Part shown: in pieces, positions 8,168-17,437 of the stretch
Position numbering within the stretch: the first letter of the stretch is position 1
Layout of the letters: every line of letters starts with the position of its first letter
Notes under the pieces: generated by a model
The model's database searches: none
What the model was told of the DNA's origin: nothing
Seen by the model: only the letters and a program-made list of their open reading frames with translations
Made by a program: the position numbers and the translations under genes
NCBI GenBank assembly: GCA_910586395.1
Contig: CAJUFX010000001.1
Coordinates: forward strand, 384,733-448,732
Source of the DNA: an uncultured Bacteroidales bacterium
GTDB lineage: Bacteria > Bacteroidota > Bacteroidia > Bacteroidales > P3
Direction: 5' to 3'
DNA length: 64,000 nt

Positions 8168-10860
8168 TGGGCGATGCGTTCTTTGAGCAACCGGATGCGT
8201 TCCTCCGCATCGGCCTGCTTCTTGCGTTCGCCGGCCACGACCGCTTCGGGCGCCCCGTCCACGAACTTAGGGTTGCCGAGTTTCTGCATAACCTTGCGCA
8301 AAAAGCCTTCCGCGTAGGCCAACTCTTCCTTGGCCTTGGCCAGTTCGGCGGCCACATCGACGCTCTCCGCCTCCATACGCACGAAGAAAGCGGTCGTGCC
8401 CGCCACGAACGTATAGGCCTTTTCAACGGGTTCGGTCACATAGTCGAGGCTTTCCAGATTGCAGAGTTTGGCCACGATGGGGTCGAACAAGGGGTCGGCC
8501 GCCTCGCCGCCGTTTTTCTGCACGCTCAGTTTCAAGGGCGTCTTGGGCGATAGGTTCTTGCCGTTGCGTACGGCACGGATGCCCATGACGACTTCCTTGG
8601 CGAACTCGCCGCGCTTCAACAGAGCCTGGTCGTCGGTTTCGGACGGGCTTTGCGCCAGTCCGTTGTAAACCGCCGTCTCGAACATGACGCTGCGCGCGTC
8701 GCGCCCTTCGCGCAGCACATGCCAGACCTCTTCGGTCAGGAACGGCATGAACGGGTGCATGAGCACCATGAGGCGGTCGAAGAAGTCCAGCGTCTTTTCG
8801 TAGGTCCCGCGGTCGATCGGCTGACCGTAAGCCGGCTTGATCATCTCCAGATACCAGGCGCAGAACTCATCCCAAATAAGTTTGTAACCGGCCATCAGCG
8901 CGTCGCTGAGCCGGTATTTCGTATAGCAGTCTTCCATAAAGGCGGCCGTCTGACGCAACGAGGCTTCGAACCACGCCACGGCCGTATGGCGGACGGCGGC
9001 GTGCGCGGCGTGCGCTTCTGCGCCGCCGCTGCCGGCGGGCGAATCGCTGACCGTCCAGCCTTTGACCAGACGGAGCGCGTTCCAGATTTTGTTGCAGAAA
9101 TTGCGGCCCTGCTCGCACATGGCCTCGTCGAACGGCAGGTCGTTGCCCGCCGGCGACGTGAGCAGCATGCCCACGCGCACGCCGTCCGCCCCGTATTGGT
9201 CTATCAGGCCGATCGGGTCGGGCGAATTGCCGAGCGACTTACTCATCTTGCGGCCTAATTTGTCGCGTACCGTTCCCGTGTAATACACGTGCGAGAACGG
9301 AATCCGCTTCCGGAAATGCAGGCCGGCCATAATCATGCGCGCCACCCAGAAAAACATGATGTCGGGCGCGGTCACGAGGTCGCAGACCGGATAGTAATAG
9401 TTGATTTCGGGATTGTCGGGCTTGGTCACGCCGTCGAACACCGACATCGGCCACAGCCAGGACGAAAACCAGGTGTCGAGCACGTCCTCGTCCTGCCGCA
9501 GGTCGGCCAGCGTATAAGCGGCGGCTTCCGGATACAGCCCCTTGGCTTTGGCCAAGGCATCCTCGGCCGTCCGCGCCACGACCACTTCCTTGTTGGGCAG
9601 GTAATAGGCCGGAATGCGCTGCCCCCACCACAACTGACGCGAGATACACCAGTCCTTGATCGTCTCCATCCAGTGGCGGTACGTATTCTTGAACTTGGCC
9701 GGATGAAACTGCACCTCATCGTCCATGACGACCTTAAGCGCGGGTTCGGCCAAAGACGGCATCTTCAGGAACCACTGCGCCGACAGCTTCGGTTCTATCA
9801 CGACGTCGGTGCGTTCGGAATAGCCCACTTTGTTCGTATAATCCTCCTCTTTCTCCAACAGACCGACCGCCTTGATGTCCTTGACAATCTGCTTGCGCAG
9901 GTCGAAGCGGTCCATGCCCACATACAGCCCAACCTTGTCGTTGACGCGGCCGTCGGGTTCGAAAATATCGATAACCTCCAACTTGTATTTAAGGCCGATT
10001 TCGTAGTCGTTGACATCGTGCGCCGGCGTGATTTTAAGGCAGCCCGTCCCGAACTCGCGATCGACATAGGTGTCGGTGATGACGGGAATCTCGCGGTTCA
10101 CAACCGGCACGCGCAATTTGACGCCGTGCAAGGCCGTATAACGCGGGTCTTCCGGATGCACGCAGACCGCCACGTCGCCCAAAATCGTTTCGGGCCGCGT
10201 CGTGGCCACGATGACGTATTTCCCCGGCTGCCCCACGACTTCATAACGCAGGTAAAACAACTTGCCGTGTACTTCCTTGTAGATGACTTCCTCGTCCGAA
10301 AGCGCGGTCAAGGCCTTGGGATCCCAATTGACCATGCGCACGCCGCGGTAAATCAGCCCCTCGTCGTAAAGCCGCACGAAAACGTCGATGACGGCCTCAT
10401 AACAACCCGGATCCATCGTGAAGCGCGTCCGATCCCAGTCGCAGGACGCACCGAGCCGCCGCAATTGTTTGAGAATGATGCCGCCGTATTTTTCTTTCCA
10501 CTGCCAGGCGTATTTCAGGAATTCCTCTCGCGAGAGTTTCTTCTTGTCGATGCCCTGTTCCTTTAGCCAGGCCACAACCTTGGCTTCGGTCGCGATGGAG
10601 GCGTGGTCGAGCCCCGGCACCCAGCAGGCGTTCTTGCCCTGCATGCGGGCGCGGCGCACGAGCACATCCTGTATCGTATTGTTGAGCATGTGCCCCATGT
10701 GCAGGATGCCCGTCACATTGGGCGGCGGGATGACGACCGTATAAGGCTGTTTGGCCGCCTCCACTTCCGAATGGAAGCATTGGTGATCCAACCAATATTG
10801 ATACCATTTCTCCTCTATCTCAGAGGGACTGTACTTCGCCGACAGCGTATTCTCTTCCAT
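8155..10860 (-). CDS. valS: Valyl-tRNA synthetase
   Basis: The 901-residue class Ia synthetase charges tRNA-Val. The HIGH-type motif HMGH is at 54-57 within PPPNVTGILHMGHMLNNT, and KMSKS lies at about 538 in GRKMSKSLGN. The CP1 editing domain (TTRPETILGDVAVCVHPED) removes mischarged threonine, and the C-terminus ends in a predicted coiled coil (ELAKAKEELAYAE...AEERIRLLKERI) that contacts tRNA. The start at 10860 was chosen because MEENTLSAKYSPSEIEEKWY begins the conserved domain; the 21 codons upstream lie in an AT-rich leader with a promoter-like sequence. It heads the long minus-strand run down to ligA. Confidence 0.97.
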   Translation of the reverse strand: MEENTLSAKYSPSEIEEKWYQYWLDHQCFHSEVEAAKQPYTVVIPPPNVTGILHMGHMLNNTIQDVLVRRARMQGKNACWVPGLDHASIATEAKVVAWLKEQGIDKKKLSREEFLKYAWQWKEKYGGIILKQLRRLGASCDWDRTRFTMDPGCYEAVIDVFVRLYDEGLIYRGVRMVNWDPKALTALSDEEVIYKEVHGKLFYLRYEVVGQPGKYVIVATTRPETILGDVAVCVHPEDPRYTALHGVKLRVPVVNREIPVITDTYVDREFGTGCLKITPAHDVNDYEIGLKYKLEVIDIFEPDGRVNDKVGLYVGMDRFDLRKQIVKDIKAVGLLEKEEDYTNKVGYSERTDVVIEPKLSAQWFLKMPSLAEPALKVVMDDEVQFHPAKFKNTYRHWMETIKDWCISRQLWWGQRIPAYYLPNKEVVVARTAEDALAKAKGLYPEAAAYTLADLRQDEDVLDTWFSSWLWPMSVFDGVTKPDNPEINYYYPVCDLVTAPDIMFFWVARMIMAGLHFRKRIPFSHVYYTGTVRDKLGRKMSKSLGNSPDPIGLIDQYGADGVRVGMLLTSPAGNDLPFDEAMCEQGRNFCNKIWNALRLVKGWTVSDSPAGSGGAEAHAAHAAVRHTAVAWFEASLRQTAAFMEDCYTKYRLSDALMAGYKLIWDEFCAWYLEMIKPAYGQPIDRGTYEKTLDFFDRLMVLMHPFMPFLTEEVWHVLREGRDARSVMFETAVYNGLAQSPSETDDQALLKRGEFAKEVVMGIRAVRNGKNLSPKTPLKLSVQKNGGEAADPLFDPIVAKLCNLESLDYVTEPVEKAYTFVAGTTAFFVRMEAESVDVAAELAKAKEELAYAEGFLRKVMQKLGNPKFVDGAPEAVVAGERKKQADAEERIRLLKERIAQWEK

Positions 10861-10892
10861 AAACCAGTATCCTAAACTTTGATAAAAACTTG

Positions 10893-10924
10893 TAAAGTTA
10901 GCGAAAATCAAACATAGAAACAAG
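10893..10924 (-). promoter_or_regulatory. Candidate promoter for valS run
   Basis: On the minus strand CTTG (10921-10924), 20 bases, then TAACTTTA (10893-10900) gives near matches to the Bacteroides TTTG / TAnnTTTG boxes, each with one mismatch. It lies 33 bases upstream of the valS ATG. Confidence 0.45.
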
Positions 10925-10944
10925 CGGTTGCCCGCCTGCCCCGC

Positions 10945-12291
10945 TTAAGCACCTGCGCGCTCTTTCGACGCGTACGCGCGGCCGTCGCTTTCTATAAGCC
11001 GTTCGAGCGCGTCCAACGCCTCGGCTTCGGGGATGCCCTGCTCCACGAGTTGCCCTTGGCGGTAGAGGTTGACGCGGCCGCCGCCGCAGCCGATATAGCC
11101 GTAGTCGGCGTCGGCCATCTCGCCCGGGCCATTGACGACGCAGCCCATGACGGCTATCGTGAAGCCCTTGTAGCCGGCAAACCGCCGCTTGACTTTGTCC
11201 AAAACCGCTTCGATGTTGTATTGCGTGCGGCCGCAGGACGGACAGGCCACGAAACGCGCCTTGTGGTAGCGGCTCCCGGCGGCCTGGTAGAGGTCGTCGA
11301 GCAACGTCTTTTGTTCCACGGCCGTCAAGGCGGTATCCGCGAGCGACACGGTTTCGTCGCCCTGCAACAGACGGTCGGCATAGGCCACGGCGGCCGCGAC
11401 CGGCAGTTCTTCGGGCGGCACCTGGCTTAAATCGGGCGCGGGAGTGGCCGCCCAACGGATAATCGAACGCGCCACCGGCACTTCCTTTTCGGGGGCCTCG
11501 GTCAGCGAGACGCGAATCGTGTCGCCGATGCCGGCCTTGAGCAAGCCGCCTATGCCCACGGCCGAAATCAGGCGGCCGTCCAGGCCGTTGCCGGCCTCGG
11601 TCACGCCGAGATGCAACGGATAGACGCTGCCGCGCGCACGCATCGCCTCGACGGCCAGCAGCACGGCTTCCCGCATCTGCCGCACCGAACTGGACTTCAT
11701 CGACAACACAAGGTTGCGGAAGTCCTGCGCCTCGCAGAGTTCGATGAACTCCATGGCCGAAGCCACCATCGCGTGCGGCACATCGGGCGCACTCACAAGC
11801 ATGCGCTCCGAGAGCGAACCGTGGTTCACGCCCAAACGGACGGCCGTGCCGTGCGCGCGGCAGACCTCCAGCAGCGGCGCCATACGCTCGGCTATACGGC
11901 GGCGGGCCTCCTCGTGCTCGGATTCCGTATAGTGCTGTTTCCCAGCCGGCTTATCCGTATAGTTGCCGGGGTTGACGCGCACCTTCTCGACGACCTGCGC
12001 CGCCTTGACGGCCACCTCCGGCAGGAAATGCACGTCGGCCGCCAGCGGCACCGGACACCCCTCCTTATGCAACGTGTTCCGGATCTCCGCCAAAGCCTCC
12101 ACATGCTTGAACGCCGGCGTGGTGACGCGCACGAGTTCACAACCGGCCTCCACGAGGCGTTTGACCTGCTCCACGGTGGCACGCACGTCCAGCGTGTCGG
12201 TGTTCGTCATCGATTGAATCACGACCGGCTGCCGCCCGCCTATGCACAGGGAGCCGACGGCCACCTCGCGCGCCTCATATTGCCTCAACAT
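10945..12291 (-). CDS. ispG: 4-hydroxy-3-methylbut-2-enyl diphosphate synthase IspG, intermediate length
   Basis: IspG makes HMBPP from MEcPP in the non-mevalonate isoprenoid pathway, using a [4Fe-4S] cluster. The TIM barrel covers about 1-265 (VIQSMTNTDTLDVRATVEQV, VRVNPGNYTD, RLGVNHGSLSERM, HLGVTEAGNGLDGR). The iron-sulfur domain has ligands C350 and C353 (CPSCG) and C384, with E391 in CVVNGPGE. Short bacterial IspG is about 370 residues and the Bacteroidota/plant form about 600 or more with an A* insert; here about 60 extra residues (roughly 280-342) stand in that place. The start overlaps the yqeY stop by 7 bases. ispF of the same pathway is at 31.5 kb. Confidence 0.95.
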   Translation of the reverse strand: MLRQYEAREVAVGSLCIGGRQPVVIQSMTNTDTLDVRATVEQVKRLVEAGCELVRVTTPAFKHVEALAEIRNTLHKEGCPVPLAADVHFLPEVAVKAAQVVEKVRVNPGNYTDKPAGKQHYTESEHEEARRRIAERMAPLLEVCRAHGTAVRLGVNHGSLSERMLVSAPDVPHAMVASAMEFIELCEAQDFRNLVLSMKSSSVRQMREAVLLAVEAMRARGSVYPLHLGVTEAGNGLDGRLISAVGIGGLLKAGIGDTIRVSLTEAPEKEVPVARSIIRWAATPAPDLSQVPPEELPVAAAVAYADRLLQGDETVSLADTALTAVEQKTLLDDLYQAAGSRYHKARFVACPSCGRTQYNIEAVLDKVKRRFAGYKGFTIAVMGCVVNGPGEMADADYGYIGCGGGRVNLYRQGQLVEQGIPEAEALDALERLIESDGRAYASKERAGA

Positions 12292-12737
12292 CCCAAGGCT
12301 TTTTTGACGGCTTCCGAAATCGTCTTTCCATCCGCCTTGCCGGCCAGTTTCTTCGTGGCCAGCCCCATGACCTTACCCATGTCCTTGATAGACGTCGCGC
12401 CACTTTCGCGTACGAGTTCCGCCACCGCGGCCGCGAGTTCCTCCGCGCCCATCTGCGCCGGCAGATACGGTTCTATCGCGGCCGCCTCGGCCAGTTCGCG
12501 TTCGGCCAAATCGGCCCGTCCCTGTTCCTGATACAAAGCCGCGGACTCCTTGCGTTGCTTGATCATCTTCTGCAGGATCTGCATCGCTTTTTCGTCGGTC
12601 AGCTCGCCATTGCATTCCTTGGACGTCTTGGCTTCCAAAAATTCCTTCTTAACGCCGCGCAAGGCTTCCAGCTTTACCGTTTCTTTGGCCAACATCGCTT
12701 TCTTGATGTCTTCGCCTATCTGATCAAAAAGATTCAT
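12285..12737 (-). CDS. yqeY: GatB/YqeY domain protein
   Basis: A 150-residue single-domain protein typical of YqeY (MNLFDQIGEDIKKAMLAKET, ALRGVKKEFLEAKTS, MIKQRKESAALYQEQGRADL, YLPAQM, ATSIKDMGKVMG). The fold matches the tRNA-binding tail of the GatB amidotransferase subunit and is assumed to bind tRNA; the actual role is not established. The downstream gene ispG overlaps its stop by 7 bases, so the two form an operon. In many Bacteroidota yqeY follows ftsZ in the division cluster; here it lies 20 kb away from ftsZ. Confidence 0.92.
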   Translation of the reverse strand: MNLFDQIGEDIKKAMLAKETVKLEALRGVKKEFLEAKTSKECNGELTDEKAMQILQKMIKQRKESAALYQEQGRADLAERELAEAAAIEPYLPAQMGAEELAAAVAELVRESGATSIKDMGKVMGLATKKLAGKADGKTISEAVKKALGC

Positions 12738-12762
12738 ATAGATTATGGTTTTATTCGTGTTA

Positions 12763-12770
12763 CAAATATA
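12763..12770 (-). promoter_or_regulatory. -7 box upstream of yqeY-ispG
   Basis: The minus strand reads TATATTTG, a perfect match to the Bacteroides TAnnTTTG box, 26 bases before the yqeY ATG. No clean TTTG sits at the expected upstream spacing. Confidence 0.5.
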
Positions 12771-12797
12771 ATGAGAATCCGCGAGATTTCCTTACCA

Positions 12798-12832
12798 AAT
12801 AAAAAAAGGGGCGCCCTGACGGGTGCCCCTTT
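12798..12832 (-). terminator. Rho-independent terminator after nifJ
   Basis: A 12-bp stem with one G-T pair (AAAGGGGCGCCC / GGGTGCCCCTTT) and a 4-nt loop. On the minus strand it ends in a run of seven T, 21 bases past the nifJ stop. Confidence 0.9.
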
Positions 12833-12852
12833 CCGGTTCACACGAAAAACGC

Positions 12853-15800
12853 TTACAAGCCCCAATCCATGGAGGCGAAGCGGCGGTACTGCCGGTAACG
12901 CCACAGTGCGTTTTCCTGAGCCGCCTTGAAGAGTTCTTCGGCTTCGGCCGGGAACATCTTTTTAAGCGAATTGTAACGCACCTCGCCGTCGATAAAGGCC
13001 TGGAACTTCGTCCAATCCGGTTCCTTGCTGTCGAGCGAGAACGGATTTTTGCCTTCGGCTTCCAAGGTCGGGTTGAAACGCCACAGATGCCAGTAACCGC
13101 ATTCCACGGCGCGTTTGGCCTCGTTCTGCGTCTTGCCCATGCCGGCTTTCAAGCCGTGGTTGATACAGGGCGCATAGGCGATGATGAGCGAAGGACCGTG
13201 GTAGGCCTCGGCTTCTTTCAGGGCCTTGAGGTACTGGTTCTGGTCGGCGCCCATGGCCACCTGCGCCACATAGACATAGCCGTAGGTCATCGCAATCGCG
13301 CCCAGGTCTTTCTTGCGGATGCGCTTGCCGGCCGCCGCGAACTTGGCGATGGCGCCGAGCGGCGTCGATTTGGAGGCCTGACCGCCGGTGTTGGAATATA
13401 CTTCGGTATCGACGACCAACACGTTCACGTCTTCGCCCGAAGCCAGCACGTGGTCGAGACCGCCGTAGCCGATGTCGTAGCCCCAGCCGTCGCCGCCGAA
13501 TATCCACTGCGACTTCTTGACCAAGTATTGCTCCAGTTCGTGCAGTTTGGCGCAAACCGGGCATTTGCCGGCGTTCTGAGCCAAAACCGGCTTCAAAGCG
13601 GCCGCGATTTCCTTCGTCTTTTCGCCGTCCTCGCGGTTATCCAGCCAGGAACGGAACAGGTTCTTCAAATCGGCCGGCGTATTGACGTCGTCGATGGCTT
13701 CCTGCATCGTCTGGGCGATGCGGTCGCGCATCTTGCGGACGCCCGTCGCCATACCCAAGCCGAATTCGGCGTTGTCTTCGAACAAGGAGTTGGCCCAAGC
13801 CGGACCCTGACCGTTTTCGTTGCAGGTGTAAGGCATGGAGGGGCAGGAACCGCCGTAGATGGACGAGCAGCCCGTGGCGTTGGCCACCATCATGCGGTCG
13901 CCGAACAACTGCGTGATGAGCTTGATATACGGCGTTTCGCCGCAACCGCCGCAAGCCCCGGAGAACTCGAACAAAGGCTGGGCGAACTGGCTGTTCTTGA
14001 CGCTCTTGGCCACTTCCACGAGATGGGCTTTCGACTTGACGTTCTTGACCATGTGTTCCCAACGGTCGGCTTCGGCCATCTGGTCGAGCAACGGCTGCAT
14101 CGTCAGGGCCTTTTCCTTGGCCGGGCAGATGTCGGCGCAGTTGCCGCAACCCGTACAATCCAACACACTGACCTGAATGCGGAACTGCATGCCTTCGAAT
14201 TCCTTGCCGTTGGCCTTGACCGTGGCCGTTCCGGCCGGCAAAGCCGCGACCTCAGCCTCGTCCATGACGAACGGACGGATGGCGGCGTGGGGACACACAT
14301 AAGAGCACTGGTTACACTGGATACATTTGGTCGAATCCCAAGCCGGCACATGCGACGCGATGCCGCGTTTCTCGTACTTGGACGTGCCGCAGGGGAACGT
14401 ACCGTCTTCGCGGCCGCGGAACGCGCTTACGGGGAGGTCGTCGCCCTTTTGGTCGTTGATCATATCCACGACTTTCGTGATGAACTCGGGACGGCCTTCA
14501 CCGTGATTGCCCATCTTGTCGTCATCGGGCAGGCTCTTCCACGCCGGGTCAATCGTCACCTGTTCGTATTCGGCGCCGCGATCCACGGCGGCGTAGTTCA
14601 TCTTGACGATGTTCTCGCCCTTCTTGCCGTAGGATTTGTCGATGGCTTTCTTCATTTCCTTAACGGCCAGTTCGAACGGAATGACGCCCGAAATCTTGAA
14701 GAAGGCCGACTGCAGGATCGTGTTCGTGCGGTTGCCCAAACCGATTTCCTCGGCGATGCGCGTGGCGTTGATGATATAGAATTTGATGTCGTTCTCGGCC
14801 ATGAAACGCTTCATCTCGTTCGGCAGCTGACGTTTCGTTTCCTCAACGTCCCACCACGAGTTCAACAGGAACGTGCCGCCTTTCTTCAAACCGCGCAATA
14901 CCGGATACTTGAAGATGTAGGAAGCCACGTGACAGGCCACGAAGTCGGGCGTCGTCACGAGGTAAGGCGCACGGATCGGGCGGTCGCCGAAACGCAGGTG
15001 CGAACACGTGAAACCGCCGGATTTCTTGCTGTCGTAAGCGAAATAGGCCTGACAGTATTTTTCGGTCGTGTTACCGATAATCTTGATCGAGTTCTTGTTG
15101 GCCCCCACGGTACCGTCGGCGCCCAAGCCGTAGAACTTAGCGGAGAACGTGCCTTCGGGCGCGATGTCGATTTCGGGCAATACGGGCAACGAACGGAACG
15201 TCACGTCGTCCACGATGCCGACCGTAAACTGGTTCTTCGGTTCGTTGGCCTTGAGGTTTTCGAACACCGACACCATCTGAGCCGGCGTCGTGTCTTTGGA
15301 ACTCAGACCGAAGCGGCCGCCGATAATCAACGGACGGTTTTCCAGATGGCTCATGACCTCCACCACGTCGAGATAGAGCGGGTCGCCCGTGGCGCCGGGT
15401 TCTTTCGTGCGGTCGAGCACGCAGATACGCTTCACGCTCTTTGGCAATACGTTCAACAGATATTTGGGCGAGAACGGACGGTAGAGGTGAACCGAAACGA
15501 CGCCTACCTTTTCGCCTTTGCCGAGCAGGTAGTCCACGGTCTCGCGCAGGGTTTCGGTAATGGAGCCCATCGCGATGACGATGTTTTCGGCATCGGCCGC
15601 CCCGTAATACGTGAACGGCTTGTATTCGCGTCCCGTGATTTTGGTGATTTCCTGCATGTATTCGTTCACGATGTCGGGAACGGCGTCGTAATACGGATTG
15701 CAAGCTTCACGCGCCTGGAAGAATACGTCGGGGTTCTGCGCCGTGCCTTTCGTTACCGGATGCTCGGGATTCAAAGCGCGGTCGCGGAAACCTTGCAAGG

Positions 15801-16401
15801 CTTTCATATCCACCAGACCTTTGAGGTCTTCCATGTCGATGGCCTCTATCTTCTGGATTTCGTGCGACGTGCGGAAGCCGTCGAAGAAATGGCAGAACGG
15901 CACGCGGCTCTTAATCGCGGCCAAATGCGCGACGCCGGCCAGATCCATGACCTCCTGCACCGAACCGGAAGCCAAAAAGGCGAAACCGGTCTGACGCGTG
16001 GCGTAAATATCGGAATGGTCGCCGAAAATGGACAACGCATGGGCGGCGATCGTACGCGCCGTCACGTGGAATACGCCCGGCAACAGTTCGCCCGCAATCT
16101 TGTACATGTTCGGAATCATCAGCAACAACCCCTGGGAAGCGGTGTAGGTTGTGGTCAGCGCACCGGCCTGCAACGAACCGTGTACGGCGCCGGCCGCCCC
16201 CGCTTCGGACTGCATTTCCAATACGCGTACCTTGTCTCCGAACATATTCAACCGGCCGGCAGCCGCCCAGTCGTCGATATGCTCCGCCATGGGCGAAGAC
16301 GGCGTGATGGGATAGATGGCCGCCACCTCGCTGAACATAGAAGCGACGTGTGCCGCGGCTTCATTCCCGTCACATGTCATGAATTTCTTTTCTTTTGCCA
16401 T
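12853..16401 (-). CDS. nifJ: Pyruvate:ferredoxin (flavodoxin) oxidoreductase
   Basis: The 1182-residue single-chain enzyme oxidises pyruvate to acetyl-CoA and CO2 and reduces ferredoxin, the central step of anaerobic sugar catabolism. Domains I-II (alpha/gamma-like) open with FMTCDGNEAAAHVASMF. The 2[4Fe-4S] ferredoxin domain carries CIQCNQCSYVCPHAAIRP at about 690 and CTGCGNCADICPAKEKAL at about 745. The TPP-binding domain includes GACGGCGETPYIKL, ATGCSSIYGGSCP and GDGWGYDIGYGGLDHVLAS at about 969, with SNTGGQASKSTP after it. Length and all cluster cysteines fit the family. It is a single-gene unit with its own terminator, 46 bases below the gpsA stop. Confidence 0.98.
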   Translation of the reverse strand: MAKEKKFMTCDGNEAAAHVASMFSEVAAIYPITPSSPMAEHIDDWAAAGRLNMFGDKVRVLEMQSEAGAAGAVHGSLQAGALTTTYTASQGLLLMIPNMYKIAGELLPGVFHVTARTIAAHALSIFGDHSDIYATRQTGFAFLASGSVQEVMDLAGVAHLAAIKSRVPFCHFFDGFRTSHEIQKIEAIDMEDLKGLVDMKALQGFRDRALNPEHPVTKGTAQNPDVFFQAREACNPYYDAVPDIVNEYMQEITKITGREYKPFTYYGAADAENIVIAMGSITETLRETVDYLLGKGEKVGVVSVHLYRPFSPKYLLNVLPKSVKRICVLDRTKEPGATGDPLYLDVVEVMSHLENRPLIIGGRFGLSSKDTTPAQMVSVFENLKANEPKNQFTVGIVDDVTFRSLPVLPEIDIAPEGTFSAKFYGLGADGTVGANKNSIKIIGNTTEKYCQAYFAYDSKKSGGFTCSHLRFGDRPIRAPYLVTTPDFVACHVASYIFKYPVLRGLKKGGTFLLNSWWDVEETKRQLPNEMKRFMAENDIKFYIINATRIAEEIGLGNRTNTILQSAFFKISGVIPFELAVKEMKKAIDKSYGKKGENIVKMNYAAVDRGAEYEQVTIDPAWKSLPDDDKMGNHGEGRPEFITKVVDMINDQKGDDLPVSAFRGREDGTFPCGTSKYEKRGIASHVPAWDSTKCIQCNQCSYVCPHAAIRPFVMDEAEVAALPAGTATVKANGKEFEGMQFRIQVSVLDCTGCGNCADICPAKEKALTMQPLLDQMAEADRWEHMVKNVKSKAHLVEVAKSVKNSQFAQPLFEFSGACGGCGETPYIKLITQLFGDRMMVANATGCSSIYGGSCPSMPYTCNENGQGPAWANSLFEDNAEFGLGMATGVRKMRDRIAQTMQEAIDDVNTPADLKNLFRSWLDNREDGEKTKEIAAALKPVLAQNAGKCPVCAKLHELEQYLVKKSQWIFGGDGWGYDIGYGGLDHVLASGEDVNVLVVDTEVYSNTGGQASKSTPLGAIAKFAAAGKRIRKKDLGAIAMTYGYVYVAQVAMGADQNQYLKALKEAEAYHGPSLIIAYAPCINHGLKAGMGKTQNEAKRAVECGYWHLWRFNPTLEAEGKNPFSLDSKEPDWTKFQAFIDGEVRYNSLKKMFPAEAEELFKAAQENALWRYRQYRRFASMDWGL

Positions 16402-16447
16402 GATTTGATTTATTGTGTTTTTGTTTTATTCCATTTGTTATCGCCCG

Positions 16448-17437
16448 TTATTGCAACCGGGCTTCCAAGGCGGCGAACACCGCCGCGGCCTTTTTGTTTT
16501 CGTAAAGGATGTCGTGCACGGCCTCCAGGATCGGCATGGAAATCGGCATGTCGCACTTGATTTCGTGTACGCAACGGCTCGCGTAATAGCCCTCGGCCAC
16601 CATCTTCATTTCCAAGATGGCCGACTTGACGGAATAGCCCTGCCCGATCATGTTGCCGAACGTACGGTTGCGGCTGAACTGGGAGTAAGACGTGACGAGC
16701 AAATCGCCGATATAGGGGGCCGACGCCAGATTGCGGCGGATGTGATGGACCTCTTTAAGGAAAACGTCCATCTCTTCCACGGCATTGGCCACGAGCACGG
16801 CCACGAAATTGTCGCCGTAGCCCAGCCCCTTGGCGATGCCCACGGCCAGCGCATAGACGTTCTTGATGACGGCCGCGTATTCGATGCCGTAAACATCGTC
16901 GCTCAAACGGACATGCACGTAACGGCAGGCGAACAGGCCGGCGAAATAACGCGCGGTCTCCGCGCTGAGCGAAGCCGCCGTCAGATACGTCAGCCGCCCC
17001 AAGGCCACCTCCTCGGCATGCGAGGGGCCGCTGATAATGGCCATGTCGGCCTCGGCGATATGCCAGCGGTCGCGCAGGTACTCGCCCACGACCTGGTTGG
17101 TCTGCGGAATGATGCCTTTCGTAGCCGAACAAATCTTTTTGCCCGTCCAAACCGAGGCCGGCAACACGTTCAACGTATCTTCGACAAAAGCCGAAGGCAC
17201 GACGAGCACGACGGCTTCCACGGCTTCCACCACCGCCTGCAGGCCGTGACTGACATGCAGCCGTTCCTTGGGAAACTCCAAACCGGAGAGATAGAGCGCG
17301 TTGACCCCGTTGGTCTCGATGCTCCGCTTGATTTCCGGCTCACGCACCCACCAATACACTTCCTCCACATTGTTGAGGAGGATCTTCACGATGGCCGTCG
17401 CCCAGGAACCGCCGCCGATAACCGCCGCTTTCTGCAT
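16448..17437 (-). CDS. gpsA: Glycerol-3-phosphate dehydrogenase [NAD(P)+]
   Basis: The 329-residue enzyme reduces dihydroxyacetone phosphate to sn-glycerol 3-phosphate for phospholipid synthesis. The N-terminal Rossmann fold has the dinucleotide loop VIGGGSWATAIVKIL (about 6-20), the middle shows SATKGI and ISGPSHAEEV, and the C-terminal domain holds the catalytic lysine region (AVIKNVYALAVGIAKGLGYGDN) and SRNRTFG. Its ATG shares one base with the stop of the metallopeptidase gene upstream (TAATG), so the two are translationally coupled. The link between a peptidase and lipid precursor synthesis is not obvious. Confidence 0.96.
   Translation of the reverse strand: MQKAAVIGGGSWATAIVKILLNNVEEVYWWVREPEIKRSIETNGVNALYLSGLEFPKERLHVSHGLQAVVEAVEAVVLVVPSAFVEDTLNVLPASVWTGKKICSATKGIIPQTNQVVGEYLRDRWHIAEADMAIISGPSHAEEVALGRLTYLTAASLSAETARYFAGLFACRYVHVRLSDDVYGIEYAAVIKNVYALAVGIAKGLGYGDNFVAVLVANAVEEMDVFLKEVHHIRRNLASAPYIGDLLVTSYSQFSRNRTFGNMIGQGYSVKSAILEMKMVAEGYYASRCVHEIKCDMPISMPILEAVHDILYENKKAAAVFAALEARLQ

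Noticed and set aside
12823..16560. A 1245-codon open frame antisense to nifJ
   Set aside because: The minus strand encodes a complete, motif-rich pyruvate:ferredoxin oxidoreductase. The antisense frame is low in known motifs and is a by-product of GC-rich codon bias.
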